Shown here piece by piece: positions 10,201-20,860 of a stretch of DNA of 64,000 nucleotides. The stretch lies in assembly GCA_006384855.1 (NCBI GenBank), contig VCJN01002978.1:1-64000 (forward strand), read 5' to 3'. Under the pieces are notes generated by a model. It worked only from the letters and a program-made list of their open reading frames with translations, was not told where the DNA came from and did not search any database. The translations under genes were made by a program, and so were the position numbers. This stretch comes from Tetraselmis striata. Its lineage: Eukaryota > Chlorophyta > Chlorodendrophyceae > Chlorodendrales > Chlorodendraceae. Position 1 is the stretch's first letter; each line of letters opens with the position of its first letter.

Positions 10201-12694
10201 CGCACACGAGCTCGGATCATCATTCCGCCGCGACACCCTACTCTGGACCAATGCGCGCAACCCGGAGGAGCTGCAGGCCCAATACCATCGTTTGCTCTGT
10301 CGCCCAAACAGCGTGGGCGATCTGATTGCCAAGGGTGGCTTCGCACCAGAGTGGCAGGCTCCCGCCCATCTGCGTCACAGCAAGTTTGGCAAGTTTGTGT
10401 CCCGCAAGGGCAGCTTTGCGCATCGGATGCATGGGTCCACCCCGGGCAGCAGTATGTTGCTACACAATGGCGTATATGAGGAGGCACCCACCGACATCAA
10501 ATGCGTCTCTATGGGCTTCGATGCCAATGCCGTCGGCTTCCCCGAGGTGTCCGCCGATCTGCGTCGATGTATCATTGGAGCCTGTGTGGGCTCAAACGTG
10601 GCGCGCTGGCTGATGGCGGCTATCTCCTCCGCGTCCAAGGACGAGAGCGCTCTTCCAAGCATTCACACCTTCCCCCACAAATGGATCTTCGACTCTGGAG
10701 CTACCTCACACATGGTGGCGCGGTACGAGGACTACTCCGACTATCAGACCATACCGCGCCGATGGATCAGCGGCTTGGGCGCCTACGCTGTGGGTACCGG
10801 TACAGTCCATATCAGCATGCGAGCCGTCAACGGCGATACATCCTGCAGCACCCTGCACAACGTTCTTCATGTGCCCGATCTCGCTTCCCGCACCAATAAC
10901 GAGGTGCTTCGTCTCTTCAGTGCGCGGCAGGCGCAGGATGCCAATGCAGCCCTACAGATAGTCATGACAGCGCGCAGCAGCGCCATGCAGATCTCCGATG
11001 CCGTAGCCATTCCCATCGAGAATGACGGGCGCTTATTTGTCCTGCACAGTCACGTGCTCCGTCAGGGACGGCGTCAACGTCATGGTAGTCCGGTGGAAGC
11101 TACCACAGCCCTCTCCGCAACACCCTCTAGCGCGTTACCATCTGACAACATGTTGTGGCATGCACGCCTCGGTCACATCCACGAGCGCGCCATGCACCGA
11201 GTTACCCATGGGGGACGCAATGCCGGCATGCGTCATACCAGCCTTCCGTTCTGCAAGTCATGCGCAATCGTCAAATCCACTGTGGCCCCGATACCGCGCA
11301 TCTGTCATGAGAAACCAACTGTGCCATTCTCTCTCGTTGGGAGCGACATCTGGGAGCTGCGCACTCCTTCGCTGCAAGGCCACACGTACTGCTGTGGGTA
11401 CGTCGACTACGCGACATCCCTGGTGTGCTTGTTCTTCTGCAATTCCCGACAATGTGCTACCGCTACTCTGCGTTCATTCAACACCATGGTGGTAAGCTAT
11501 GACCATTCAATCGCAGCATTGCGTCTGGACAACGATACAGCCTTCCGCAGTCAAGCATATGTGTCCGCCTGCGACGCCTTAACCATTCGCCGCACATATG
11601 CAGCACCATACAGCCAGTTCCAGAATCGGTTGATGGAGCGCACCTGGCGCACCCTCAGCCAATGGGCTCGCTGTATGCTGGACTACGCCAGCCTCCAAGA
11701 CACCTACTGGGAGTTCGCCATGTCGGTCGCAGCCTACATCTATAACCGCACCTTCCGCCGTGGAGTTCATGGAATTCCACTTCACCTTGTGACTGGCGCC
11801 ATCCCAGACTTGCGCCATCTCCGGGTGTTTGGCTGTGATGCCTATGCGCACGTTCCCCGTAGTGCCCGGCACAAGGATGCCCCTTCCGCCCGCCAAGGTG
11901 TCTTCGTTGGATACTACACAGACTCGCCGGCATGGCTTGTGTACTTTCCCGCCACGCGCTCTGTTGTGGCCAGTCGATCCGTCACCTTCGATGAAACTGA
12001 TCGCTCTACGCCCTGCACCCTGGAGCACCCCGATTCATGGCCGTCTGCAGCCCCCCAGGAGGGGATGACTACAGAGTCAGGAGGGGCCACAGCCGCCAAG
12101 ACAGGAGGGGCTGTGCCCCGAGCAATATGCCCTACCTGCTCGGCATCAACCCATGACTGGGGACTGACTTTCGGAAGAGAATGCGAGTTACGTCTTCATG
12201 GTTACAGCAATGCTAACTTTCCAACAACGTATCCCAGTCAGTGCAAGTCGACCAGCGGTTCTGTATTCTTTCTTGCAGAAGCAGCCGTCAGCTACCTATC
12301 CAAGCTTCAGCCATTGGTAGCACTCTCGACAGCAGAGGCAGAATATATAGCGCTTTGTGTCACAGCGCAGGAGGCAATGTTCTTGAGGCAGATGCTATCA
12401 GAACTGGGATTCAGGCATGACGGCGCCACAGCAATCGGAGAGGACAACCAGGCATGTATTACAATCGCCACCAACGACGTGACCTCAGCCCGGACCAAGC
12501 ACCTGGACATCCGACTTCACTTCGTGCGAGATGCACAACGCTCTAAGAAAATCAAGGTGTACTATGTGCCCACTGCTGACATGCTGGCTGACACCTTCAC
12601 GAAGCCACTTGCGTCCCGCCAGCAGTTTGAGGCCTTAAACTCGCGCATCATGAACTACAATATTGCACCTGCAACCAGTGAGGAGGGGTGTTGA
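7289..12694 (+). CDS. Copia polyprotein: Gag - C5 DNA methyltransferase - protease - integrase - RNase H
   Basis: One frame of 1801 residues. Residues 1-220 are Gag-like. A CCHC zinc knuckle (CYNCNAIGHLARTC) lies near 277-290. Residues 330-800 are long and Ser/Asp-rich, with an Arg-rich patch near 735. A cytosine-5 methyltransferase domain follows at about 812-1110: motif I-like ILCAGATFG, motif II LVEND, motif IV PPCQPFSSAG with the catalytic Cys near 908, motif VI ENV near 949, and motif X-like GACVGSNVARW near 1097. The aspartic protease has DSGATSHM near 1135. Integrase has the H-H-C-C finger from about 1290 and D, D and E near 1353, 1414 and 1449. RNase H begins near 1638 with GYSNANF, where Copia proteins normally have GYSDADW, so acidic residues are lost; TAEAEYIAL near 1682 is kept. 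No RT motif (YVDD-like) occurs between integrase and RNase H. The stop codon lies inside the 3' LTR. Confidence 0.9.
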   Translation: MSLPAKLKLKAAKYLEFQEVNDARLLVIWCISVKRHIRGVPGYRNIFSANDTTVDDAHHNEAVSFMASLLLDNQAKGIVLKAADRANETAGGRAALKALEELRASYLPDERTLLAQLKASLNHGQSTHENLLDFMTRLEDLQIAIKDCGATVSDDDMLVSLLNGMRTEEATIRAVVKGDPTVTTFELAKAKIRTVQDHSISMEQHGAAFAAFAPTGATSYAALQARVTELEAEKKKAEAATRKFEVDELKAMVAAMQSQHNAGGGGSALRFNPQNRRCYNCNAIGHLARTCPKPDKRKTAGEGRPRLAPGSEEPPAKEFGALSFHMALLASATPELPPMPTDAWSVMPTSRRAMIRAAPSPPLSSHNPFGSLTFSDDTTGPDDEPTLLEEREMRDAIAAASAEEQAIAAAVAAVTEEEAAERAASADVAAFIAADPVAMTVARTSKATILSNDVAMRRAIITNHPTPWHADWLHSAPHRSGKAPVPMPTVTHVVPASHFNASTSSGMSSDCSRLSDHDLGYDSADDDEAMLVDFQRHWAPAALAAHGSAPDDLTLSPVSDDTGCENNSVPGLISDDSSSDSDFYQHASPASLCGVPTTQPHTTDSIFPDSDNMPHPAPDSTDDDKAGSISRRSSSRVAHSNPGTRAVKLHRRAIRAAARTFTAWPNASLPGISPTAPAVMRNTHLDSAVDSFRLVPRDAVSIQNPSTQHVAAHEGVSSSNARLSMTKSARRHRNRRSARRLRKRDPFAIDGTKHLAVTTPVVITSSPPNAIDQLETALAAAEQHCFLGEAAPLPSIRHVRADPAALVPHHALHVVILCAGATFGVIDGLCAAGHRIATITLVENDAAVRAAGILELNRVRVKWTALISADAIADAYDRLLTHDVQLLTTDMFAALPRVDLLVATPPCQPFSSAGGNQGLHDERAKPFYAVCRLVKQLNRAQSSITYVIENVVGAGRFPAIHAALGDPVLARAHELGSSFRRDTLLWTNARNPEELQAQYHRLLCRPNSVGDLIAKGGFAPEWQAPAHLRHSKFGKFVSRKGSFAHRMHGSTPGSSMLLHNGVYEEAPTDIKCVSMGFDANAVGFPEVSADLRRCIIGACVGSNVARWLMAAISSASKDESALPSIHTFPHKWIFDSGATSHMVARYEDYSDYQTIPRRWISGLGAYAVGTGTVHISMRAVNGDTSCSTLHNVLHVPDLASRTNNEVLRLFSARQAQDANAALQIVMTARSSAMQISDAVAIPIENDGRLFVLHSHVLRQGRRQRHGSPVEATTALSATPSSALPSDNMLWHARLGHIHERAMHRVTHGGRNAGMRHTSLPFCKSCAIVKSTVAPIPRICHEKPTVPFSLVGSDIWELRTPSLQGHTYCCGYVDYATSLVCLFFCNSRQCATATLRSFNTMVVSYDHSIAALRLDNDTAFRSQAYVSACDALTIRRTYAAPYSQFQNRLMERTWRTLSQWARCMLDYASLQDTYWEFAMSVAAYIYNRTFRRGVHGIPLHLVTGAIPDLRHLRVFGCDAYAHVPRSARHKDAPSARQGVFVGYYTDSPAWLVYFPATRSVVASRSVTFDETDRSTPCTLEHPDSWPSAAPQEGMTTESGGATAAKTGGAVPRAICPTCSASTHDWGLTFGRECELRLHGYSNANFPTTYPSQCKSTSGSVFFLAEAAVSYLSKLQPLVALSTAEAEYIALCVTAQEAMFLRQMLSELGFRHDGATAIGEDNQACITIATNDVTSARTKHLDIRLHFVRDAQRSKKIKVYYVPTADMLADTFTKPLASRQQFEALNSRIMNYNIAPATSEEGC
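12680..12688 (+). promoter_or_regulatory. Copia polypurine tract
   Basis: An uninterrupted run of A and G (GAGGAGGGG) directly before the 3' LTR, the usual primer site for plus-strand synthesis. It also encodes the last Glu-Glu-Gly of the polyprotein. Confidence 0.75.
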
Positions 12695-13157
12695 CGAACA
12701 CTAGTCGAAGCAGGTGATCAACTGGTCCACTGAAGTGTAAGTGAGCCCATCTGGCTTATAGGCAAATAGGCCTGATGATAATATATTCGTAATAGTGCAG
12801 TATAAATTACGGCTACTGCGCAGAAATGATGGAATGTACTGGTACTATCAAGTGACATATACTGGACCTGCAGAGCAAGACAGGTGTGAGGCATGTGAAG
12901 ACATGCCTCATATAACACTTCATCAAACTCACCCAGATTTCTGACAGGTGTCCGACTGAACCTGAATAGCCTTTTAGATATTGGAACCAGATCAAGAAGC
13001 ATGAGAAATGGACAGATGAGCAGATGGAGCATGCCCCTAGCAAGGGCATTCTGCAGATGAGAATTTAATGGGACATTTCTCATCATTTGTAATTACAATA
13101 TTCTGATCTCACAGACTCTGTCCCAACAGCAAGCTAGGAATTCTCCGAACTTCAAGA
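12689..13157 (+). repeat. Copia 3' LTR
   Basis: Near-identical partner of 6436-6904. It contains the polyprotein stop codon in its first six bases. Confidence 0.88.
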
Positions 13158-13162
13158 GTTGG

Positions 13163-15425
13163 TCCGCTGACGTTGAGACGCGCGCTCTCCCCTTCCAATC
13201 GGACGAGGTTATGAGCGCCCCTTGGTGCTGTATTTCACACATGCAATTACACGAGCCACTTTGTGATGTGCTTCTAACAAAGATTCTTACTTGCCAAACC
13301 TCCAGCGAAGGTCAATAACGACAGTATTGCCCGCCTCGCCAAGACTCTGACTGACTCACAGTAATTCACCGCAGGTCACGTTTGAGTCGCGTGGGCGGGT
13401 GCACTACATGCCAGACCGCAATTGGAAGCGCAGCGATATCAGCTACCAAAATGGCATCCAGTTCACCGTCGGCCAGTCGCCATGCCCGGAAGGCGATCGC
13501 ATCGAGGGCGAACCGCGCAAATGCCGCCGCCACCCACGCAACTCCACAATGATCCATCGCGGCAGCAAGATGTTCTTCTTCGACTATGAGCCCGGCAGCA
13601 ACACACAGATTGTCGATTGCACCTGGCTTGACATGTCTGTTATCGGCAACGTGCGGCCCGACTGGTTCATGGACGCCCGTGGCGCGTCCACAGACGTCCA
13701 GTACCTGGGCAACACCCACGTGTACCACCTCGGCCAGCCCAAGCTGGTCAAGCAGTGGCGCAAGAAAGACTTCGCGAGCCAGTACTTCACCATGTCCGTG
13801 CAGATGAACACTGGGGCCGATGGCGTGAACTGGCCGCTAATCCTGTGAGTGGGTGCTCCCTTTTCTTTGACACCCCTTCCCCCGTTCACTCGATTTGCAC
13901 AATATGCGGCCTCTGTGTGGCATCCAATTACGAGTATGTACGATATGCTACGGGTTAGTACGAGTACGATGTGTACCAGGACTAGTACGATGTTACCAAG
14001 ATACTACGAAGTATATCTGCGCTATTATGCTACCGTGTGGCAATTGTTGTGCTTTTGAGACGAATGTCGACTCGATTGTTACAGTGGTTTCGGAGCATAA
14101 GTTTCAACTGTCACCGTTTGGATCTCGAATGGTGTCGAAAATTGATGTCTTGCGGGGGGGGGGGGGGGGGGGGGATGTAGTTTGGCAATTATAACGCGTG
14201 CAATATACTACGGGTTAGTACGAGTACGATTTGCACCTAACCAGTAGACAGCGAGTGTACTATGTCTACTATTAGTTGACAACAAGATAATGCCACAAGG
14301 CAGGCAACCGTTGTGCTTTTGAGATGAGTTTCGCCTCAATTGTTACATCGGAGCCGCACAAGGGCTTAACCTGCTCCTCGCGGCGACGCCAGGCGGCGCC
14401 GAACGCAGTCGGAACAAACTTGACACTCATGGGAAAATGAGAAGCGCGATGGGTCTGCCTCACATGCCCACCATTCAAGCTAACCAGTGCTCCCTTGTGT
14501 TGCCGCCAGGAACATTCCGGGCGAGGGGTTCGGCGACGACATGCTGCAGCATTACGCCAACCACGAGCTGCTATCAGAAGACGACGAGGCTTTGTTCCTG
14601 TTGGACCAGGCGTATGAGGCGGCGGGCGGGAGCTGCGTCACTATGGGTGGCGCGGGCGGCGGGCCGCCCACGGGACAGGACGAGCACGTGCCCAGCAACC
14701 TGGAGGTGGAGCCTGTTGCGTGGCGGTCCATAGTGTACACGGGCAGCCCGGTGTGGGACCCGCCAGCGCCTGATTCGCGCGAGGGCGGTGCTGCAAGCCC
14801 GCGGGGCGCAAGTATGACGGTCGCGCCCGGCGTGAGAGTGCAGTACTGCTCGGAGGGCAGCGCGGTGCGCTTGGCCGCCTCCTTTGAGATGGCGGAGCCG
14901 GCGTGGGTGGCGCTGAGCGAGCGCGAAACAGCGGAGTGCCTCATGACCCCGCGAGGCGGCGGTCCAGGCAACGCCGTCTTTGCGCAGCCGCAGCCGGACG
15001 GCAGCCTTACCCTGGGGCGGGGTCCTATCTCCCCAGCTCTCAAGAACTTCAGAAGCGCGGGAGCCGCGCACGATGAGTTCCTGTCCGGCCTGGAAACGGT
15101 GGCGAGTGGATCCGTGGGATACGCAGACGGCGTGCTCACCGTGGCCTACGAGGTTGACCCGGGGCAAAGCGGGCCGCCCGACGCGCTGCACCTCTCCTTC
15201 GCCTATGGTCAGGGCCCCGAGCTCGGCTACCACGTCAACCGGGAGTGCTTCATGCTCACCAACATCCCGTCCTGTGACGCCGCCACAGCCCTCGAGGATG
15301 GCTGTGCCGCTTGCGGGTGCAGCTTGAAAAGCAGCCCCTCAAGTGGCGACCTGCCAAATGCGGCCAGCCATGCCGCACTTGCCGCAGCCGCTATTGCCGT
15401 GGCTACGCTAGCCATGTGGCTATAG
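13163..15425 (+). pseudogene. Secreted membrane-anchored protein, 3' half
   Basis: The coding parts are the rest of exon 2 (13163-13207, donor GTTATG), exon 3 (13375-13844, donor GTGAGT) and exon 4 (14510-15425, ending TAG). Phases agree throughout: with the 5' half the exons total 2181 bases, or 726 residues. Exon 3 begins VTFESRGRVHYMPDRNWKRS and is rich in aromatic and charged residues. Exon 4 carries a beta-rich segment (SFEMAEPAWVALSERETAECLM) that is faintly DOMON-like, several Cys, and a C-terminal hydrophobic helix (HAALAAAAIAVATLAMWL). That helix would serve as a membrane segment or GPI-anchor signal. The likely location is the cell surface. DOMON is only a suggestion. Without its signal peptide this half is unlikely to be made correctly from this allele. 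Confidence 0.7.
13945..14360. repeat. Diverged tandem duplication inside an intron
   Basis: Within intron 13845-14509, CTACGGGTTAGTACGAGTAC occurs near 13949 and 14209. TTGTGCTTTTGAGA followed by a CGA or GCCTCGATTGTTACA-like stretch occurs near 14046 and 14311. The spacing is about 260 bp in each case, so one unit was duplicated and has diverged. A G run lies between the copies (about 14154-14174). Confidence 0.7.
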
Positions 15426-17978
15426 AATTCCCCCTCCGTTTCTTTGGCTCTTTCCGCCTCCTTGTGGTTACGGAGCCAGGCGTCAGCATGACAATTTCAA
15501 GGCTGCACACGTGGCGCAGCCCTAGCGCAAAACCCGGGGCTAGCGTTGGTATGTACACAGGCAGCAGCAGGCATCCCTAGCGCTGCAGCAGCGTGTGCCC
15601 TCCGTGAATGTAGTGATGCGCGATATGCGCGCCACACTGCTGCTTTAATGCACCTGTCACGCATACACCCGCATGGCAGCCGGCACATTGGGGCGATGTC
15701 GCAAATTTGCTTGTCTTTCTGATTCAAAAAGTGGGGAATGTGGTATTTTTCGCTTAGCATCAGTATTAATAATGTTGTGACAACAGTAGCAGCTTTACAC
15801 AAGACAGGTGATGTTGCATTAGGTTATGGGCACACATCTTAATGCACCAAGCAATGATATGCATATTACTGGGGAGCAATTGCCGGCGAATGGCGAGCAG
15901 GCTACAGGTATTGATATGATAGAAGAATGGTAGTTTTAATGATGCGATTAGTATATGTAACCATCGGTCCATGTTGGGGTATCGGGAACGTACCTCAATA
16001 CAGCCATGATCATTGACAACCCTGGTGACTAATGAACTATACACAAGTCGCATGCTAGATCATATGATGGAATATACACAAGTCAACATACTGTGGCAAA
16101 CTACAGACTTTCAATGATGTATTAAGTCTATATCCAATTGAAGAAATGAATAACTGACGTTATTTTATGTTCTTTTCTACAGTGCAGGTGAAATAAGTAA
16201 TTGCTATATGATTGCAGTAGTTTAGTATAGACTTCTGCCTTGCTCAGTTCGCAGGGTATTATAATAAATCCCTATGATGAGTGGATGAGATCCAAATGCA
16301 GCAGAGCACCCGCCAAATAATGGCGTTATGTGCACTATAGGAAATCTATGTGTGTTAACGCAGATGCGGTAATGTGGTGCAGTAGGTGCAGTAATTGAGA
16401 AATCCCCCGCATAAGAAGCGCCAGGGAAGAAGCGCCAGCATTGTCTTACACCCCCCACAACAATCCCCCCCCCCCCCCCAAATCCACAGAACACGCAGGA
16501 ATTCACTGTTACGCGGGTATTCAGCAATATTATTGGATGCCATTCAATCAACCGCAGGTGCACTCAATAGCCACTGGGTGCATTGGTAAATTTCGGTTAA
16601 ATTGTCGCGGAGATGTGCTGTGTGATAAAGTGGTATAACAACTGCAACAGTGCCCCAGCCTGCCATTGTTAGCATTATTTCTAAGCAGTTATTCGGACCA
16701 TATAGGTAACGGTTCTTGGCAAGTATGTATAGGTGCGATTTTCATCCTAATTTGCCGACATAGTGGTGTAAGTCATGCGACCACTCATTTTCATTGAGTA
16801 AAAAGGAGTCTCCGCGAGAGGGTACGGGAATCTGAGCGCCGTCATTGTTAGAAAAAAATTGCTGCAATTGTAGTTTTGGTAGGTGTGCCAAGAGGCATAT
16901 CTTCGTAAAACGGTGTCGGGTTGAGGCGTACGAGATCGCGTTGCAAAGCGCATCGCAAAAGTCAGGGTGACTTATCGGATTTTCGCGCTCAGAATTGCCA
17001 TTTGCTAAATGTTTCAGGGCTATGCGAGCCCCAAAACACGTTTTCACACTTCGGAGCCCAATGTTAGCCCCCGTAACGGGCGCCTAGACTTAACTGTGCA
17101 ACACATAGTGCCTCAGACTTAAGCCCACTATAGGTCTCAAGTAAACAAAAAACTCTTTATTACAGCGTTTCCCAAATTAGCACTCTTTTTGCTCGCAATG
17201 CGTAAAAATGCGATTTCGCGGTAAGCGGTGTTGTAGAGTACAATGCCTATCTTGCCTCCCACACCTCCGGCGCTGCGATAGGGCAGTAGTGGTGCATCGG
17301 AAGGACTTTGATATGGGCTAATTATCCACATGGTGAAGCTTGGGCCATATAGCGCGTCGCGTGTTATGCTCCCAATGGACTGCAGCTTGGGCCTTTTCGA
17401 GCACCGACAAAAAAGTAGGGGTAGTGGAGCGTGCACGGCTGCGATGCCACGTCATCAACCAAATGACACGACACTCCCATCATTCAGTCTTATAGTATCA
17501 TATATCCGTGCGTAAAGGCTTGGGGGCATGCGCACCCCATGAAGCTGAAACGCGTGCAATCAAAAGCGGCATTTTTCATTGTGAGTAGCGGAAAAAGAGC
17601 AGAACAAAAAATGATGCATTAGCGCGATGTTTCGGAGGGTCGGTATAAAATAAGTAAAAGACTATTCGTGGTTTAGGATATATGCTAGTGCGCAGCGATG
17701 CGCCCACATGCAAATGATTCGTGTGGGGCCAAGCTTTTTTGGGAGAGTGTACACATCTCGCCGCCCTAGCAGTACTGCGCTATGTACAACACATATAATT
17801 CAAATCATATTGACGAATTGCTGCATGGCACTATGTGAAATACATAATGCATCTATATACGCGATGACGATACCGAAGCGACCCAAGAATAATCGGTCCA
17901 TCGTCGTCAACGCATCGTCAATGCTAGCGCACACTCCGCGCAGTGATCGATGTCAATACAACATAGGTCGGCAGCGAC
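15426..17978. other. Gene-poor intergenic region
   Basis: This is the 3' flank of the secreted-protein gene followed by AT-richer DNA. No reading frame with domain-like composition was seen. A short C run lies at about 16468-16480. Confidence 0.5.
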
Positions 17979-20018
17979 CAGGGTTGGGCAGACTCTGGGG
18001 TTGAGCTGGCAGACCCTGGTAGGCCTAATGGGTAGGCCTACCCGACTCGGTAGGCCTACCTTGGGTATGCCCGACCCGGGTCGGGCATAACTTGGAAGAC
18101 CAGGTAGGCCTACCTGGCATACCCCTACCTGGTAGGGCAGACCTCAGGCAGACCCTTGTCATGTTTCTTCATGTTAATACTGAAGAAAATTCCATTTAAT
18201 GCGCGAAACGTGCTGTGTATTCACACATCCATGCCATGCTTACAACTATAACTCAACAGACTGAGCCATCATCAACAAGGGAGGACATGCCATTGCCTAT
18301 GCGTGTGAATGTATCGTCATCGGATGAAGCGTCAGCATCATCATCCTCCAGGCGAGCCTAGGCCATGTCTACCATGGACTCGTTAGAAAGCAAATCGCTT
18401 GTTGGAGTCCAGTCGATTCTAGCAGCACGGCTGAGACGCGGGTAACCCCTTAAATACTCCTTCCACCACTTGCTCGGCCGCGTCTTCCGATATGCGACGC
18501 GCTCATTGAGGAAAGCGGTAAGCTATGAGCGCTTCTAATTGGTCACCCTCTCGCTAAAGAGCTTTTTGGCAGTCTCCTCTTCACCGTCCACACCATCCAG
18601 CTCCGCATCATCATGGGGCTGATCCTAGTCCACATCCATCAAGTCCTCATGGTGACCCGCACCACTCGGTGCACTCACGGCTTGCTCGTATTGCCCTCAG
18701 CTGCAGCCTCCTTCTCCTTCATCATGTCATACCATGCAAGCTCGACGCACATTGGAATGATAGTTTTCTCATCATATGCCTTCATCACACCACGGGCTGC
18801 ATCAATGTGTTAAAGGTGGGGCGGTCTTTTGCGCCCGGCCGGGCTAGCACAAACATGCGCCCCTTCATGTACCTATCCAATCATGAAACCCGTTACTATG
18901 GTTCTCTGCACACTTTCAATAGTATTCGTTCGTATGCCACGTACATACATACTAAGTTCCACAGTGCAACATGTAAGCAACTACCTCAATCATGGCAGCG
19001 CAACACCGCCTCGGGTCTATCATTGTGGCTACAGCAATTAGCTCGCTTCGTGATCCTGCTCATACTCCGGGAACGACAATTATATGGCGGACCATTACCA
19101 AAGCAAGGGGCTCGCAGTTTTGCCATCACGTCGCCACTGAGAGTGGCAACATTGTTGGCCAAAGAGGTGCTAGCACAGTTGTGTCCATGTAGTCGAGCAC
19201 CACGCTGGACTCCATCGTCGAGCCGCCGAAGTACTTGATCTTCTGCATTATCACGCCGATCACGTACGCGGTTGTAGTGAGGGGAGAGATGCTCGACAAT
19301 TGTTTTGTTCATGGTCACCTCCGGCGATCCACTTTTAGCAAGTGTCCCATATCGCCCTCATGGTAGCCATCGCGGCTGCGCGATTCTGTGATATCATCCT
19401 CAAAGCATGCCACCTAGGTAGCAAGGCATGTGCACTCCAATGAAAATTGAGCAGACACGAGTAAGATAGCAAAGCGTTGATAAAGACCAGTAATCACCTG
19501 AGATAAATTATTTTACCGGATTGTCAGTGCTGCATGAACTGCATCGGAAACAAACAAGCTTTTTGTATCTTGTGTCTTCCTCACTACCTTATTTAAACGG
19601 GGTGTCAAGAGCACTCTGCATAACCGCGCTGTGTATAGACGGCGGCGGCGGGTAATACCCATGTCGCCGTTTTCGCCGTGCGCCAGCATACCGGCCACGC
19701 GGCCCAATTCTCCCGACATTTTTGCCCGCCATGAACAAACACGGGCTCCTCTGACGTTGTTACAATATGGCAGGGTTCCGTGGGGCGGTTTTAGGCTCGC
19801 GACGGCGCGGTGGTTCGGTTGCGCGACGGCCGGGCGGCGGTCTGCCCAGGGTAGTCTGCCATCCGGGTAGGCGTCCGCCGGGCAGACCTTCAGGTAGACC
19901 CCTACCCGGTTGGGGTCTGCCTGTTAGCGTGATTCCCACCGACCTAGTCGGGCAGAGCATGTCTGCTCTCCGGTCTGTCAGGTTTGGGCTTATCCTACCC
20001 AGGGTCTGCCCAACCCTG
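17979..20018. mobile_element. hAT-like DNA transposon, degenerate
   Basis: Terminal inverted repeats begin CAGGGTTGGGCAGAC at 17979 and end with the complement ...GTCTGCCCAACCCTG at 20018. CAGGG starts are typical of hAT elements. The flanking eight bases are GCAGCGAC on the left and GTAGCGAC on the right, a 7 of 8 match to an 8 bp hAT target duplication. The subterminal 150 bp at the left contain three palindromes built on GTAGGCCTAC and one GACCCGGGTC, possible transposase sites. No intact transposase is present. On the minus strand near 18390-18520 a broken frame reads SKWWKEYLRGYPRL, a possible transposase remnant. The element is likely non-autonomous or decayed. Confidence 0.72.
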
Positions 20019-20860
20019 GTAGCGACTACATCATACAAATCAGTACAGCACGTCGCGCTGTTTATTGATGGAGCAATAATACACTGTCATTGTCGTTTAC
20101 AAAGTACTGATCGTGTATGTAGTTGTAGTGATTTGCAAATTCAGGCAACGTTATTACCATCGCAAAAGTGCAATTGCCGGTGTAGATGAATTGTAGATAT
20201 ATATCGTTGTTGTACGCAGTCGGGTTGAAAGTCACCACCACCTATTATTATTATATAACCTACAAAAGCATCACATACATCCTTTTGACAAGCATCGAAT
20301 ATATCATCAGCACTGCTACGCCCGCCCATAAATGCCCACCATATCCATACTTGCCAGCCATAGCGATATCAATATCTGACTCAGCACTGCGAGGAGTCAT
20401 ATTGTGCATTGGTATATTGCGAAAGAAAGTAGTCGCATCAGAAACATGCGACTCTACTTACAGCAGCAGAAAGTGCTCATGCCTTGAGCGGTATTACCTC
20501 ATCCTATTCCTTATTCCGGTATGCCTTTTCATATTCAGCTGCTGCAACGTGATATGCGGTCAGACATTCTACTTTGCTGCCTGTATAATTAGGGCATAAT
20601 TAGGGCATCGCGATATATCAATACCAAATAACGATGAACGCGCATATGACCTCCCTTGCAGGAATGGTTTCGGAGCGACACAGCGCGCCAACCGTCTACC
20701 AACCAAGCGTGTATATAATATACATGCGACAGGTAACAGCCAAACATGAGTGAACCGGTGGCGGAATAAGTGCCAGCAGTCGTGGCTCTACCGCATGCGT
20801 GGCGTAGCAAGATCCCGAGCCCATGACAATCGTCGTCGCAACGATGCGCAGGACAGAAAA

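Larger units (their letters stand above)
6436..13157 (+). mobile_element. Ty1/Copia LTR retrotransposon with a captured DNA methyltransferase, RT missing
   Basis: Two 469 bp LTRs flank one long open frame of 1801 codons. The LTRs differ at two positions that I can see (near 6449 and 6687, against 12702 and 12940), so insertion was recent. A 5 bp imperfect target duplication (GCTGG at 6431-6435, GTTGG at 13158-13162) flanks the element. Cutting it out restores the frame of the host exon. Integrase precedes RNase H, which is Copia order. No reverse transcriptase is present between them. A polypurine tract lies at 12680-12688. The sequence after the 5' LTR (from 6905) did not match a tRNA primer-binding site that I know. 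Confidence 0.9.

Noticed and set aside
9481-10662. Alternate-strand ORFs in the methyltransferase region
   Set aside because: The plus frame shows the ordered methyltransferase motifs; the minus frames do not.
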